Below the pieces are notes generated by a model that saw only the letters and a program-made list of their open reading frames with translations, made no database searches and was not told where the DNA came from. The position numbers and the translations under genes were made by a program. From Gottfriedia endophytica (lineage in GTDB: Bacteria > Bacillota > Bacilli > Bacillales > Bacillaceae_G), in assembly GCF_017814275.1 (NCBI RefSeq), contig NZ_JAGIYQ010000010.1:1-64000 (forward strand): a stretch of 64,000 nucleotides of DNA, written 5' to 3'. Positions 8,327 through 16,909 of this stretch are shown piece after piece (positions within the stretch are counted from its first letter, which is position 1; each line of letters starts with the position of its first letter).

Positions 8327-9753
8327 ACGTATTATTTCTAGTTTCTGAATGTGTGCCCTTTGTAAAGTCTGGAGGACTAGCAGACGTAGCAGGAGCACTT
8401 CCTAAATCCTTAAAAAAACTTGATATCGATGTCCGTGTCATGCTTCCATTTTATTCTCTCATTCCAGCAAAATACCGTGATGAGGCAACTCTTGTTAAGG
8501 AGTTAGAAGTAGAACTAGGATGGAGAAAACAATATTGTGGTTTATATGAGCTTCATTATGAAGGATTAACTTATTATTTTATCGATAACGAATACTATTT
8601 TGACCGTCCATCACTATATGGTCAGTACGATGATGGAGAGAGATTCGCCTTTTTTGTAAAAGCTGCTATTGAATGTATTTCTGAGTTAGATTTTATTCCT
8701 GATATTGTACATTGCCATGATTGGCATACAGCAGTTGTACCATTTTTAATTAAAGAATATAACGCCCTAGAACAAGTAAATCCGGAAGTAAAGACTGTTT
8801 TTACAATTCATAATTTGCAGTTTCAAGGAGTTTTTCCAAAAGAGGTTTTGGAGGACATACTTGGGATAGATCCTCACTATTTTACAGAAGAGTATTTTAA
8901 ATTTCACGATTGTATTAATTTCATGAAAGTAGGAATTGGATCAAGTGACTTAATAACTACCGTAAGTCCTACTTATAAAAATGAAATCCAATATAGTTTT
9001 TTTGGTGAAAAATTAGATGGCTTATTACGTTCTTACCAAGATAAGTTAGTAGGCATTGTAAATGGGATTGATGAAACAATTTATGATCCTTCTACTGATC
9101 GAAAAATTCATTTGAATTATGATGAGTGTTCAATTGAAAATAAGCTTGATAATAAACTAAAGTTGCAAGAGTCGCTCGAGTTACCAATTCGAGAAGACGT
9201 TCCCGTAATTGCCATGGTTTCTAGGTTAACATCCCAAAAAGGAATCGACCTAATACAAACAGTTTTTCGAGAGTTAATGGACTTTGATTTACAGTTCGTA
9301 GTTTTAGGGACTGGTGAGGAGCAATTTGAAAACTTTTTTAAAGATATGGAACATAACTATCGAGATAAAGTAAGGTCTTATATTGGATTTGATGAAGAGT
9401 TTGCACATCAAATTTACGCAAGTGCTGATTTATTTTTAATGCCTTCGTTATTTGAACCATGTGGTTTAGGTCAATTAATTGCAATGAAATATGGTTGTGT
9501 TCCGATTGTGAGGGAAACCGGTGGCTTAAATGATACGGTTGAATCATATAATGAAGCAATGAAAACAGGCAATGGCTTTACATTTGCAAATTATAACGCT
9601 CATGACATGTTAAATACGATTGAACGAGCATTATCCATTTATACGGAAAAAAATCAGTGGAATCAAATTATACGAAATGCAATGACGAGTGATACAAGCT
9701 GGTTAAAATCAGCTAAAGAATATACGAAACTATATCTTCAGTTAAAACGCTGA
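8320..9753 (+). CDS. glgA: Glycogen synthase (ADP-glucose)
   Basis: GlgA adds glucose from ADP-glucose to the growing glycogen chain. It is a GT5 enzyme with the GT-B fold. The KSGGLADV nucleotide-sugar loop is at residues 16-23, VHCHDWHT lies in the N-terminal domain, and the C-terminal ligand motif [15 protein letters not shown] sits around residue 378. At 477 residues the length is normal. The GTG start at 8320 overlaps the end of glgD by 7 bp and has AAGGAG about 10 bases upstream. Confidence 0.96.
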   Translation: MVNVLFLVSECVPFVKSGGLADVAGALPKSLKKLDIDVRVMLPFYSLIPAKYRDEATLVKELEVELGWRKQYCGLYELHYEGLTYYFIDNEYYFDRPSLYGQYDDGERFAFFVKAAIECISELDFIPDIVHCHDWHTAVVPFLIKEYNALEQVNPEVKTVFTIHNLQFQGVFPKEVLEDILGIDPHYFTEEYFKFHDCINFMKVGIGSSDLITTVSPTYKNEIQYSFFGEKLDGLLRSYQDKLVGIVNGIDETIYDPSTDRKIHLNYDECSIENKLDNKLKLQESLELPIREDVPVIAMVSRLTSQKGIDLIQTVFRELMDFDLQFVVLGTGEEQFENFFKDMEHNYRDKVRSYIGFDEEFAHQIYASADLFLMPSLFEPCGLGQLIAMKYGCVPIVRETGGLNDTVESYNEAMKTGNGFTFANYNAHDMLNTIERALSIYTEKNQWNQIIRNAMTSDTSWLKSAKEYTKLYLQLKR

Positions 9754-9772
9754 AAGCGGGTGGGGGGATTCC

Positions 9773-12181
9773 ATGTTTTCTAGTGTGGATGAGTTTGTAC
9801 GGTCATATAAAGAAAAACTAGAACATATGCATGGGAAGCAATTAGCAGAATGTAATTCAAGGGAACAATATGAGACATTAGGTACAATGGTTAGGGAATA
9901 TTGTAGTCGTGATTGGCTTGCTACAATGGAGAAATATCGGTATGAAAAACAAAAGCAAGTATATTATTTATCCATCGAATTTTTATTAGGAAAACTACTA
10001 AAAAGTAATTTAATTCATTTAGGAATTAGGGAATTATGTGAAGAAGGCTTGAAAAGATTAGGTATTTCATTAACAGGACTTGAAGAGGTTGAATGTGATG
10101 CAGGACTTGGTAATGGAGGTTTAGGTAGGCTGGCAGCTTGTTTCTTAGACTCTTTAGCATCACAGGACCTCCCAGGGCATGGTTGTGGAATACGTTATAA
10201 GCATGGATTATTTGATCAACGTATTGTAGATGGATACCAAGTTGAATTACCAGAACAATGGTTAAAGTACGGAAATGTGTGGGAAGTTAGACGAGATGAT
10301 CAAATTGTACAAGTGACATTTGGTGGAGAAGTTGAAACATATTACTCTAAAGATCGTTTGGAGTTTCGTTTGAATGGAGCGGAAACCATTTCAGCTGTTC
10401 CTTACGATTTACCAATCATTGGCTATCGTACAAATACGATTAATTCTTTACGGCTTTGGAGTGCGGAACCTTCATCGCATTCACCAAATCGATCGCTCAT
10501 GAAGTATAAAATAGAGACAGAGGCAGTATCTGAATTTTTATACCCAGATGATACACATATTGATGGAAAAATCTTACGGTTAAAGCAGCAATACTTTTTA
10601 GTATCAGCAAGTATTCAGAGAATACTAGCTTCATATAAAGAACAAAATAGTTCTTTATTAGAATTACCTGACCAAGTAGCGATTCATATTAATGATACTC
10701 ATCCTGTGTTAGCTATTCCTGAAATGATGAGAATATTAATTGATGAAGAAAAGTTAGATTGGGATACTGCTTGGGATATTACGACGAAAACAATTTCTTA
10801 TACAAATCATACGACACTTTCTGAGGCGCTTGAAAAATGGCAAATTGATTTATTTAAACCACTTTTACCGCGAATCTATTTAATTGTTGAAGAAATTAAT
10901 GAACGTTACTGTGCAAAGCTATGGGAAAAATACCCAGGTGACTGGCAACGAATTGAACAAATGGCGATTATTGCTCATGGAGTTGTCAAAATGGCACATC
11001 TAGCAATTGTGGGGAGCCATAGTGTGAATGGAGTAGCAGAAATGCATACTGATATATTAAAGAAAAGAGAAATGCGGTTATTTTATGAATATGAGCCAAA
11101 TAAATTTAATAACAAAACAAATGGCATTACACATAGAAGATGGCTTTTACAATGTAATCCAGAACTTACTTCTTTAATAAATTATTCCATTGGTGACGCA
11201 TGGATAAAAGACCCTACTAAGTTAGTTGAGCTTTTAAATTGGAAGGAAGACCGTGTCTTTTTAAATGATTTTGCAGATGTAAAACGAAAGCGTAAAACAA
11301 TTTTAGCGAATTATATTCATTACAAAAATGGTATTTCTATTGATCACTCATCAATATTTGATATTCAAGTGAAACGAATGCATGCTTATAAGCGTCAATT
11401 ATTGAATGTGCTTCATATTATGTATTTGTATAATCGATTAAAAGAAGACTCACGTTTTGAAATTCATCCACGCACATTTATTTTTGGGGCAAAGGCTTCA
11501 CCAGGATACTACTACGCAAAAAAAATTATCAAACTAATTCATTCCGTAGCAGAAATCGTTAACAATGACCCTTATGTAAAAAATTTTATTAAGGTTATTT
11601 TCATTGAAAATTTTCGAGTTTCTCTTGGAGAAATTATTTATCCAGCAGCGGATGTGAGCGAACAAATTTCTACAGCAAGTAAAGAAGCATCAGGTACTGG
11701 AAATATGAAATTTATGATGAATGGTGCGATAACGTTAGGAACACTAGATGGTGCAAATATTGAGATATTAAATGAAGTTGGAGAAGAAAATCTATTTATA
11801 TTTGGTCTAACTGCAGAGGAAGTACTTAGTTATTATCAAAATGGTGGATATAAAAGTAGTGACTATTACCATCATGATACTAGAATTAAGAAAGTTTTAG
11901 ATCAATTAATAGGTGATTATTTTCCGCTTCCTAGCGTTGAGTTTGAGCCAATTTATGATTCATTAATGTCATATAACGATGAATACTTCTTATTACGTGA
12001 TTTTTCTTCCTATGTTGATGCTCATGAACGATTGAATAATGCCTATTTAGATAAAACGAAATGGTCTAAAATGAGCGTTCATAATGTTGCAAAATCGGGA
12101 TATTTTACAAGTGATCGAACGATTCGGCAATACGCTGAAGACATATGGAATATCGAACAACATACATTACATCATTCCTAG
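9773..12181 (+). CDS. glgP: Glycogen phosphorylase
   Basis: GlgP removes glucose-1-phosphate units from glycogen ends using phosphate and pyridoxal phosphate. This 802-residue protein carries the family signature EASGTGNMKFMMNGA, in which Lys646 should bind PLP. DAGLGNGGLGRLAACFLDS lies near residue 105, and the conserved HINDTHPVLAIPEMMR in the middle. The start has a GGTGGGGGGA ribosome binding site. It closes the operon, so the degradative enzyme is made together with the synthetic ones, as in B. subtilis. Confidence 0.96.
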   Translation: MFSSVDEFVRSYKEKLEHMHGKQLAECNSREQYETLGTMVREYCSRDWLATMEKYRYEKQKQVYYLSIEFLLGKLLKSNLIHLGIRELCEEGLKRLGISLTGLEEVECDAGLGNGGLGRLAACFLDSLASQDLPGHGCGIRYKHGLFDQRIVDGYQVELPEQWLKYGNVWEVRRDDQIVQVTFGGEVETYYSKDRLEFRLNGAETISAVPYDLPIIGYRTNTINSLRLWSAEPSSHSPNRSLMKYKIETEAVSEFLYPDDTHIDGKILRLKQQYFLVSASIQRILASYKEQNSSLLELPDQVAIHINDTHPVLAIPEMMRILIDEEKLDWDTAWDITTKTISYTNHTTLSEALEKWQIDLFKPLLPRIYLIVEEINERYCAKLWEKYPGDWQRIEQMAIIAHGVVKMAHLAIVGSHSVNGVAEMHTDILKKREMRLFYEYEPNKFNNKTNGITHRRWLLQCNPELTSLINYSIGDAWIKDPTKLVELLNWKEDRVFLNDFADVKRKRKTILANYIHYKNGISIDHSSIFDIQVKRMHAYKRQLLNVLHIMYLYNRLKEDSRFEIHPRTFIFGAKASPGYYYAKKIIKLIHSVAEIVNNDPYVKNFIKVIFIENFRVSLGEIIYPAADVSEQISTASKEASGTGNMKFMMNGAITLGTLDGANIEILNEVGEENLFIFGLTAEEVLSYYQNGGYKSSDYYHHDTRIKKVLDQLIGDYFPLPSVEFEPIYDSLMSYNDEYFLLRDFSSYVDAHERLNNAYLDKTKWSKMSVHNVAKSGYFTSDRTIRQYAEDIWNIEQHTLHHS

Positions 12182-12221
12182 AAGAGGTAGTCCCATTTTT
12201 AAGAGTGGGGCTATCTGCTTC
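12181..12221 (+). terminator. Weak hairpin after glgP
   Basis: GAAG..GTAGTCCCA pairs imperfectly with TGGGGCTA..CTTC around a 10-base loop. No T tract follows, so it may be a processing or attenuation hairpin rather than a full terminator. The lipase start lies 25 bp beyond, so the lipase may be partly co-transcribed. Confidence 0.35.
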
Positions 12222-12245
12222 ATCTGTTTAAAGGAGTGGACAGAT

Positions 12246-13043
12246 TTGAAATTACTAAAAATGGATGTTGATGAAGCGATTGAATTATTAAAATGTTGCC
12301 AGGAAACATATGTTCAATGGGAAACTGACGGCTCATTTACAGTCCCTTCTGGATATAATATCATTGCTGCATTTAAAGCAAAAGCTTTAACAGACTTTGA
12401 ATGGTTTGGTTTTATTATTGAAAATGAAAAGAAAGTAATTGTTGCATTTCGAGGAACAAAGTCAGATTTAGATTGGCTAGCTGATTTAAAAATTGAGCAA
12501 ACAGAATTCCCTTACGGCAAAGATTGTGGTTTAGTTCATGCTGGTTTTTTATCAATCTATTCCTCTGTTCGAAACGAATTATTAACAATTCTTAAGGCAG
12601 TTGATTCGAAGAAAAGGTTATGTGTCACTGGGCATAGCCTTGGTGGAGCATTAGCAACACTTCTTGGATTTGATATCGCACTTCAAAAAATATTTCCTTC
12701 ATTGTATGTATACACATTCGGTATGCCCAAAATAGGGAATAGAGCGTTCAAGCATAAATACGATGAATGTGTAAATAACTCATTCCGCATCGCAAATTTA
12801 TATGATTTAGTCCCACTCTTGCCCCCTTATTCAATTGAATACAAGCCGCTACACATCCAATTAGAGTATGTTCAAGTTCATCATGGAAAAACTTTTGCTG
12901 TTAGCACAGGAAATATGGTTAAAAATCATAAGATAGAAGCTTACTTTGAAGGACTTGAAAAAATGAAGATTAATAATGAATATACGCCAACTTATTCATA
13001 TAAATCTAGAGATGAAGAGCAGCAAATTAAAGATTCTTCTTAA
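12246..13043 (+). CDS. Lipase class 3 family protein
   Basis: A 265-residue alpha/beta hydrolase of the lipase-3 type. The nucleophile elbow is VTGHSLGGALATLLG with Ser131. VAFRGTKSDLDWLADL upstream matches the oxyanion-hole segment of this family, and DLVPLLPP supplies a plausible catalytic Asp. No signal peptide is visible, so it may act inside the cell or on spore lipids. I chose TTG 12246 because AAGGAG at 12231-12236 is spaced 9 bases from it. The frame stays open upstream into glgP, but homology starts only here. Substrate unknown. Confidence 0.85.
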   Translation: MKLLKMDVDEAIELLKCCQETYVQWETDGSFTVPSGYNIIAAFKAKALTDFEWFGFIIENEKKVIVAFRGTKSDLDWLADLKIEQTEFPYGKDCGLVHAGFLSIYSSVRNELLTILKAVDSKKRLCVTGHSLGGALATLLGFDIALQKIFPSLYVYTFGMPKIGNRAFKHKYDECVNNSFRIANLYDLVPLLPPYSIEYKPLHIQLEYVQVHHGKTFAVSTGNMVKNHKIEAYFEGLEKMKINNEYTPTYSYKSRDEEQQIKDSS

Positions 13044-13100
13044 TTTCCTACCATTAAACCTACAAGAAAGTCTTTCAAATACCTCCTAATTAATACTAGA

Positions 13101-13217
13101 TCCTATTAAAGAAATGTAAAAATAGCCTTGGTTACTTTTAGATAAAAATAGAATAAACTAATCTAGAAGAGGATTAGTAGATTTTAGTATCTTAAAAGTA
13201 ACGGTTCTTTAATAGGA
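13101..13217 (+). promoter_or_regulatory. Three-tier inverted repeat enclosing the Nudix ribosome binding site
   Basis: Three nested complementary arms: TCCTATTAAAGAA (13101-13113) with TTCTTTAATAGGA (13205-13217), GTTACTTTTA (13131-13140) with TAAAAGTAAC (13193-13202), and ACTAATC (13157-13163) with GATTAGT (13172-13178). The outer right arm covers the GGA of the GGAGG (13215-13219) that serves the next gene. It may be an RNA regulatory leader or a small palindromic element. Confidence 0.6.
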
Positions 13218-13226
13218 GGTAGGGTA

Positions 13227-13679
13227 ATGGGATATATTGAAAATCTCAGAAAAGTTATTGGCAAGCAACCATTAATCCTAGTTGGCTCGGTTGTTGCTGT
13301 AATAGATGACGAAGGAAGAATATTATTACAGAAAAAAACGAATGGGATATGGAATATTCCAGGAGGATTATTAGAGTTAGAAGAATCAACTGAAGAAGCA
13401 GCTAGAAGAGAAGTTTTTGAAGAAACAGGGATTAAAATTGGTGAACTTAAACTCGTGAATGTATTTTCTGGAAAGCAATTTTTTAACAAACTAGCAAATG
13501 GAGATGAATTCTATCCAGTAACAATTGCGTATCTTTCAAGAGATATAAAGGGCGGGGCATTGAAGGCAGATGGAATAGAAACACTAGAAGCAAAATACTT
13601 TAATATGAATGATTTACCAAACGAAGTTAGTCCTCTAGTAAACAAACTAGTTCGATATTATAATGAAATGGTCAGTTAA
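13227..13679 (+). CDS. Nudix hydrolase
   Basis: A 150-residue protein with a complete Nudix box, G(x5)E(x7)REVFEETGI, starting at GGLLELEE around residue 47, preceded by IWNIPGG. Nudix enzymes hydrolyse nucleoside diphosphates linked to another group, and the Glu residues bind Mg2+. The N-terminal helix (MGYIENLRKVIGKQPLILVG) resembles the YjhB/MutT-like subgroup of Bacillus. GGAGG at 13215-13219 fits the ATG. The ribosome binding site is partly inside a large inverted repeat, which suggests translational control. The substrate cannot be inferred. Confidence 0.88.
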   Translation: MGYIENLRKVIGKQPLILVGSVVAVIDDEGRILLQKKTNGIWNIPGGLLELEESTEEAARREVFEETGIKIGELKLVNVFSGKQFFNKLANGDEFYPVTIAYLSRDIKGGALKADGIETLEAKYFNMNDLPNEVSPLVNKLVRYYNEMVS

Positions 13680-13708
13680 TGAATTGAGAGAGTTTGTAAA
13701 CAATGCAG

Positions 13709-13755
13709 GAAAGTCTTTCAGAGTAACAGGATGAAAGACTTTCTTTCTTTTTATT
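13709..13755 (+). terminator. Terminator after the Nudix gene
   Basis: GAAAGTCTTTCA (13709-13720) pairs perfectly with TGAAAGACTTTC (13732-13743), followed by TTTCTTTTT. Confidence 0.9.
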
Positions 13756-13757
13756 AG

Positions 13758-13980
13758 GCTATTTTCGTAAACATTGTTGCTATTTAAGTATGTGTAAGTT
13801 GCTTTCCACTCCAGGATGCTCGCTTTCCTAGGAGCGTGAGCTGAGCCTCCTCGTCGCTATCGCTCCTGTGGGGTCTCAGCCTTCCCGCATCTCCCACAGG
13901 AGCCCGGCACCCTTCCGTTCCAATCAACTTCTGCCTTTTAAATTACAAAAATTAAAAGCAACAATCTTTAGAAAAAGAGC
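13758..13980 (+). repeat. ~220-bp imperfect inverted repeat, copy R1
   Basis: Contains GATGCTCGCTTTCCTAGG, GTGAGCTGAGCCTCCTCGTC, TCCTGTGGGGTCTCAGCC and CCGTTCCAATCAAC in the same order as copy R4 (61062-61288). Copies R2 and R3 carry it in reverse orientation. The outer ends are complementary (ATTGTTGCT and AGCAACAAT). GC content is far above the surroundings. Confidence 0.85.
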
Positions 13981-13982
13981 CT

Positions 13983-14324
13983 TTATTTAAATTCACTTAG
14001 AAGATGAAAAGAACCTTCTGCTAGTTTTTCGAAAGGTACAATTTCTGCTACTGAATCAACATTTAATGGTCCATAAATGTGAGGATATTCTTCTCCGTTC
14101 GATGCTAATTCATATTTAATTTCTGCATATACCAACTCAGAATTTAGGATTAATAATATAACTTCTGATTCATTTTTAAAATGTTTATTAGCTACCTCGA
14201 TTGATTGATGTAGGAAAGAACAATGGATAAATCCTTCAGTAATTAAAGATTGTTCGTTAAGCTCTCCCTTTAGTTTAAAAGCTTCCCAATTTTTACGTGT
14301 AATAACTTTTGTAATTCTGTTCAT
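13983..14324 (-). CDS. DUF952 family protein
   Basis: This 113-residue protein matches the DUF952 pattern: ITRKNWEAFKLKG near the N terminus, EGFIHCSFLHQ around residues 30-40, and EEYPHIYGPLNVDSVAEIVPF near residue 80-98. The conserved HC and PHIYGPL motifs are intact. The biochemical role of the family is not established, although its fold is related to ADP-ribosyl-transfer enzymes. A weak AGGGGATA precedes the ATG. It stands alone between repeat R1 and the PhzF gene. Confidence 0.85.
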   Translation of the reverse strand: MNRITKVITRKNWEAFKLKGELNEQSLITEGFIHCSFLHQSIEVANKHFKNESEVILLILNSELVYAEIKYELASNGEEYPHIYGPLNVDSVAEIVPFEKLAEGSFHLLSEFK

Positions 14325-14409
14325 TTTTTTTATCCCCTGTATAAATAGTACTATATATTATATCATCAATTAAATTTTTGAAAGTCTTTTAAAGGATTGT
14401 TATAGCTCC

Positions 14410-15276
14410 TTAAATAGAAATATATTTTTCTTTAAAATTAGAAGCAAATCCCCCAACATAAAGATCTGTAATGATTCCGTGATTAGTAGATACATTCACA
14501 AATATCTCTGAAGGTTGATCCATTCCATATCCTTGTTCAAAGGTAAAAGTATTTTGTTTTATATAGTTTTGATTACGTTTTATTAAGTAACATGCTAGTG
14601 CTGCGTTTGATGTACCAGTAGCACTTTCTTCTGGAATATCAAAGAGAGGGGCGAAGTTTCTACAATGGGCAGTGGAATGATATAAAGTTTCCAATGTAAA
14701 CACATGATAGCCAGTTACATTATGTTTTTTACTTATTTTAGTAATACTTTCCATATTAGGAGTAATATTTAATAAATCTGAAAGTCTTCTTATAGGAATA
14801 ATGATATCGCGTAAGCCTGTAGATACAATTTGAATGGGAAAATCAGGTATTAGTTTTTCTATGTCTAAGTTTAAAGATTTAATGATTTCTTCGCGTGGAA
14901 GTATTTCAAGAAATTCAGGAAGGTTTTGTTGTAAAGATACCATTTTATTATTATGTAGTTGAACAGCTAGCCTGCCAGCTTTCGTTTTTATTGTGTACAT
15001 TTTTGTATTTATTTCTTTAATTTGATCTAATAAGGAGAAAGTAGCGATTGTTTCGTGTCCACATATATCAACTTCTTCATTTGGTGTAAAATACTTAATT
15101 TCATAATCTGAATTTGTAGAGGGAAGAACAAAAGCGGTTTCTGAAAAATTTAGTTTGGAGGCAATAGCTTGCATAGATTTTGGTGTAAGACCCTCTGTAT
15201 CTAAAACAACTCCAGCTGGATTTCCACCTTTATTGTCTTTTGTGAATGCGTTTAGAATATAGGTTTTAAGCTTCAA
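14410..15276 (-). CDS. PhzF family isomerase-like protein
   Basis: A 288-residue protein of the PhzF/diaminopimelate epimerase-like fold. Visible landmarks are FTKDNKGGNPAGVVLD at the N terminus, LNFSETAFV with the Glu that is catalytic in PhzF, YFTPNEEVDICGHETIATF, and ESATGTSNAALACYL in the second half. The substrate of this member is unknown; no phenazine genes are nearby. I start it at TTG 15276, where GAGG lies 8 bases upstream. The frame stays open for 24 more codons but without homology or a ribosome binding site. Confidence 0.87.
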   Translation of the reverse strand: MKLKTYILNAFTKDNKGGNPAGVVLDTEGLTPKSMQAIASKLNFSETAFVLPSTNSDYEIKYFTPNEEVDICGHETIATFSLLDQIKEINTKMYTIKTKAGRLAVQLHNNKMVSLQQNLPEFLEILPREEIIKSLNLDIEKLIPDFPIQIVSTGLRDIIIPIRRLSDLLNITPNMESITKISKKHNVTGYHVFTLETLYHSTAHCRNFAPLFDIPEESATGTSNAALACYLIKRNQNYIKQNTFTFEQGYGMDQPSEIFVNVSTNHGIITDLYVGGFASNFKEKYISI

Positions 15277-15334
15277 TCTAGTCACCTCGCTCTTTTTCCA
15301 TATTTTATCATGAAATAGTTGTAGAAATTGAAAT

Positions 15335-15367
15335 AAAAAAAGCACCAAAAAAAAGATGGTGCTTTTA
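15335..15367 (-). terminator. Terminator of the VOC gene
   Basis: AAAAGCACCA (15338-15347) pairs with TGGTGCTTTT (15357-15366). On the minus strand the stem is followed by TTTTATTTC. It also stands between the two minus-strand genes. Confidence 0.88.
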
Positions 15368-15376
15368 AATAGAAAA

Positions 15377-15808
15377 TTATTTAATATCAGCAGTGTTTGT
15401 TGTAACTTGCCAAGTTATTCCGAATTTATCTGTTAATTGTCCGTATGATGGACTCCAGAACGTTTCTTGAAGTGGCATGATTACTTGACCACCTTCTTGC
15501 AATTTTTCAAAAACCTCTTTAGACTTTTCAACATTGTCCACTGAAATTGCTACTGTTACTTGTGATCCAGTTTCTTGAGGTTGACCTGGGAATGTATCAG
15601 AGATCATAAGATCAGTATTGTTAATTTTTAAATGTGCATGCATAACACGATTTTTTGCTTCCTCTGGAATAGGGAATTCCGGATTTGCAGGCATTTCTCC
15701 AAACGTTACTGCACTTACAACTTTTGCATCCAAAGCATTTTCATAAAGTTTAACAGCTTCCTGTCCATCACCATTTAAAACTAAATAAGGGTTAATACCT
15801 AAAATCAT
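15377..15808 (-). CDS. VOC (glyoxalase/PhnB-like) family protein
   Basis: A 143-residue protein of the vicinal-oxygen-chelate superfamily in the PhnB-like subgroup. It contains NPYLVLNGDGQEAVKLYENAL near the N terminus, VMHAHLKINNTDLMISD mid-protein and WSPSYGQLTDKFGITWQV at the C terminus. These proteins have paired beta-alpha-beta-beta-beta modules and often act as dimers, with varied or unknown substrates. I use ATG 15808, preceded by AGAGGTG. The GTG three codons earlier falls inside that ribosome binding site. Confidence 0.88.
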   Translation of the reverse strand: MILGINPYLVLNGDGQEAVKLYENALDAKVVSAVTFGEMPANPEFPIPEEAKNRVMHAHLKINNTDLMISDTFPGQPQETGSQVTVAISVDNVEKSKEVFEKLQEGGQVIMPLQETFWSPSYGQLTDKFGITWQVTTNTADIK

Positions 15809-15940
15809 TAGAAACACCTCTTTTTAATATTTTTTGGCCAATAGTACTTAAGCTAAATTCTTGATGTGAAAGAACAAATGTTCCTATTTTATTTTACCAT
15901 ATATTTCATACGCTAGCAAATCTAGTTTTCATAAATTTCA

Positions 15941-15977
15941 AAAAAAAAAATGATCTTCAGCTAGAAGACCATTTTTT
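15941..15977 (-). terminator. Terminator of the DUF1003 gene
   Basis: On the minus strand AAAAAATGGTCTTC pairs with GAAGATCATTTTTT around a short loop and is followed by a long T run. Confidence 0.85.
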
Positions 15978-15994
15978 CATAAAAGAGTATTTAT

Positions 15995-16543
15995 TCACTC
16001 TGATTTGTGTTGTTTCAGCAATTCTTTAATTTCTGTCAATTGACTTTCTATATGATGCAAACGGCTTTGCATATCGTCGATTTCTTGCTCTGCTTTATAG
16101 TTAATCGCAAAATCGATAACAGATTCGTGTTTATCTCGAGTAGCTTGACGGTTTTGGCTCATCATAATGACAGGTGCTTGGAATGCTGCGATAAAAGATA
16201 AACATAAGTTCAGCAAAATATAAGGCGGGGCATCAAAATGCCACGCTTTTGTGATTGAAAGGCTATTCCAAATTATCCAACCAGCAAGGAAACAAGCAAA
16301 CCAAGTGATGAATCTCCAGCTACCACCGAACTGTGCGATTTTATCTGCTAGTCGGTCTGCCCACTTTGTACGTTGTGTATAATCACTATCTAACTGATGA
16401 AGAATTTCTGATTCATATCGATCGACAAGTCTGTCAATACGTGATAAATTTTCTTGATTTAAATCAATATCAAACCCTTGAATTTTCGCAGGTTCTTGTT
16501 TTTGTGCTTTTAAGTTCATTTGTTTCCAAATTCTTTGTACCAT
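15995..16543 (-). CDS. DUF1003 family membrane protein
   Basis: This 182-residue protein has a hydrophilic N-terminal ~75 residues, two close transmembrane helices (WRFITWFACFLAGWIIWNSL and PPYILLNLCLSFIAAFQAP), the DUF1003 hallmark IMMSQNRQATRDKHES, and a C-terminal coiled coil (EIDDMQSRLHHIESQLTEIK). Function is unknown. I start at ATG 16543 because GGAGG lies exactly 8 bases upstream. The frame continues 27 codons upstream without support, and that stretch is part of the structured leader described separately. The leader suggests tight control at initiation. Confidence 0.88.
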   Translation of the reverse strand: MVQRIWKQMNLKAQKQEPAKIQGFDIDLNQENLSRIDRLVDRYESEILHQLDSDYTQRTKWADRLADKIAQFGGSWRFITWFACFLAGWIIWNSLSITKAWHFDAPPYILLNLCLSFIAAFQAPVIMMSQNRQATRDKHESVIDFAINYKAEQEIDDMQSRLHHIESQLTEIKELLKQHKSE

Positions 16544-16735
16544 TTCATAAACCTCCTCTTTTTTGAGGAAGTCATCATTATGAAGTCTATATAAGATGGA
16601 AGCTACTTTTATGAAGTAATCCATCTTGGATATTCAGTTGTATGACTTCCTCTGACCTGGTAGGTCCTATGTCCGACTCCCCAATAATTGGACTACCCAT
16701 AAAACAGTTCCACCTCTCTTTATTGTTAAAGTACT
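16544..16735 (-). promoter_or_regulatory. Structured leader of the DUF1003 gene, candidate riboswitch
   Basis: On the minus strand GAGGAAGTCAT (16652-16642) pairs perfectly with ATGACTTCCTC (16575-16565), enclosing a second helix AAGATGG (16627-16621)/CCATCTT (16599-16593). The same CTTCCTC (16571-16565) can instead pair with GAGGAGG (16558-16552) over an A6 loop, burying the whole Shine-Dalgarno sequence. The two helices exclude each other. A further domain (GGTAG..CTACC, GACCT..AGGTC) lies upstream at ~16645-16715. I could not match it to a known riboswitch class. Confidence 0.65.
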
Positions 16736-16740
16736 CTAAC

Positions 16741-16769
16741 ATTATATTGTATCTTCTCACATTTGACTA
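16741..16769 (-). promoter_or_regulatory. SigA-type promoter of the DUF1003 leader
   Basis: On the minus strand TAGTCA (16769-16764), a 17-bp spacer and a perfect TATAAT (16746-16741). Transcription would start near 16735, giving a leader of about 190 bases. Confidence 0.6.
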
Positions 16770-16882
16770 TTCGATTATTGAAATATAATTTATTTCTCAT
16801 TAAATAGAATGTATAGATGGTGTTATTTTTTAACTTTTTTAAGAGCATAACTTAATAAGTTTCCTCTTTATTGGAAATAATA

Positions 16883-16909
16883 AAAGAAGCGCCAACAAGG
16901 CGCTTCTTT
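16883..16909 (-). terminator. Terminator of nupC
   Basis: AAGAAGCGCC and GGCGCTTCTT form a 10-bp stem with a 5-base loop. On the minus strand it is followed by TTATTATT. It begins directly after the nupC stop. Confidence 0.85.

Noticed and set aside
12084-12245. N-terminal extension of the lipase into glgP
   Set aside because: It overlaps the glgP coding end and lacks homology; the TTG at 12246 has a well-placed AAGGAG.
16544-16735. M-box (Mg2+) or yybP-ykoY (Mn2+) riboswitch
   Set aside because: The leader lacks the conserved GTTAGGTGARGCTCC block of the M-box and the paired loops of yybP-ykoY; only short fragments look similar.
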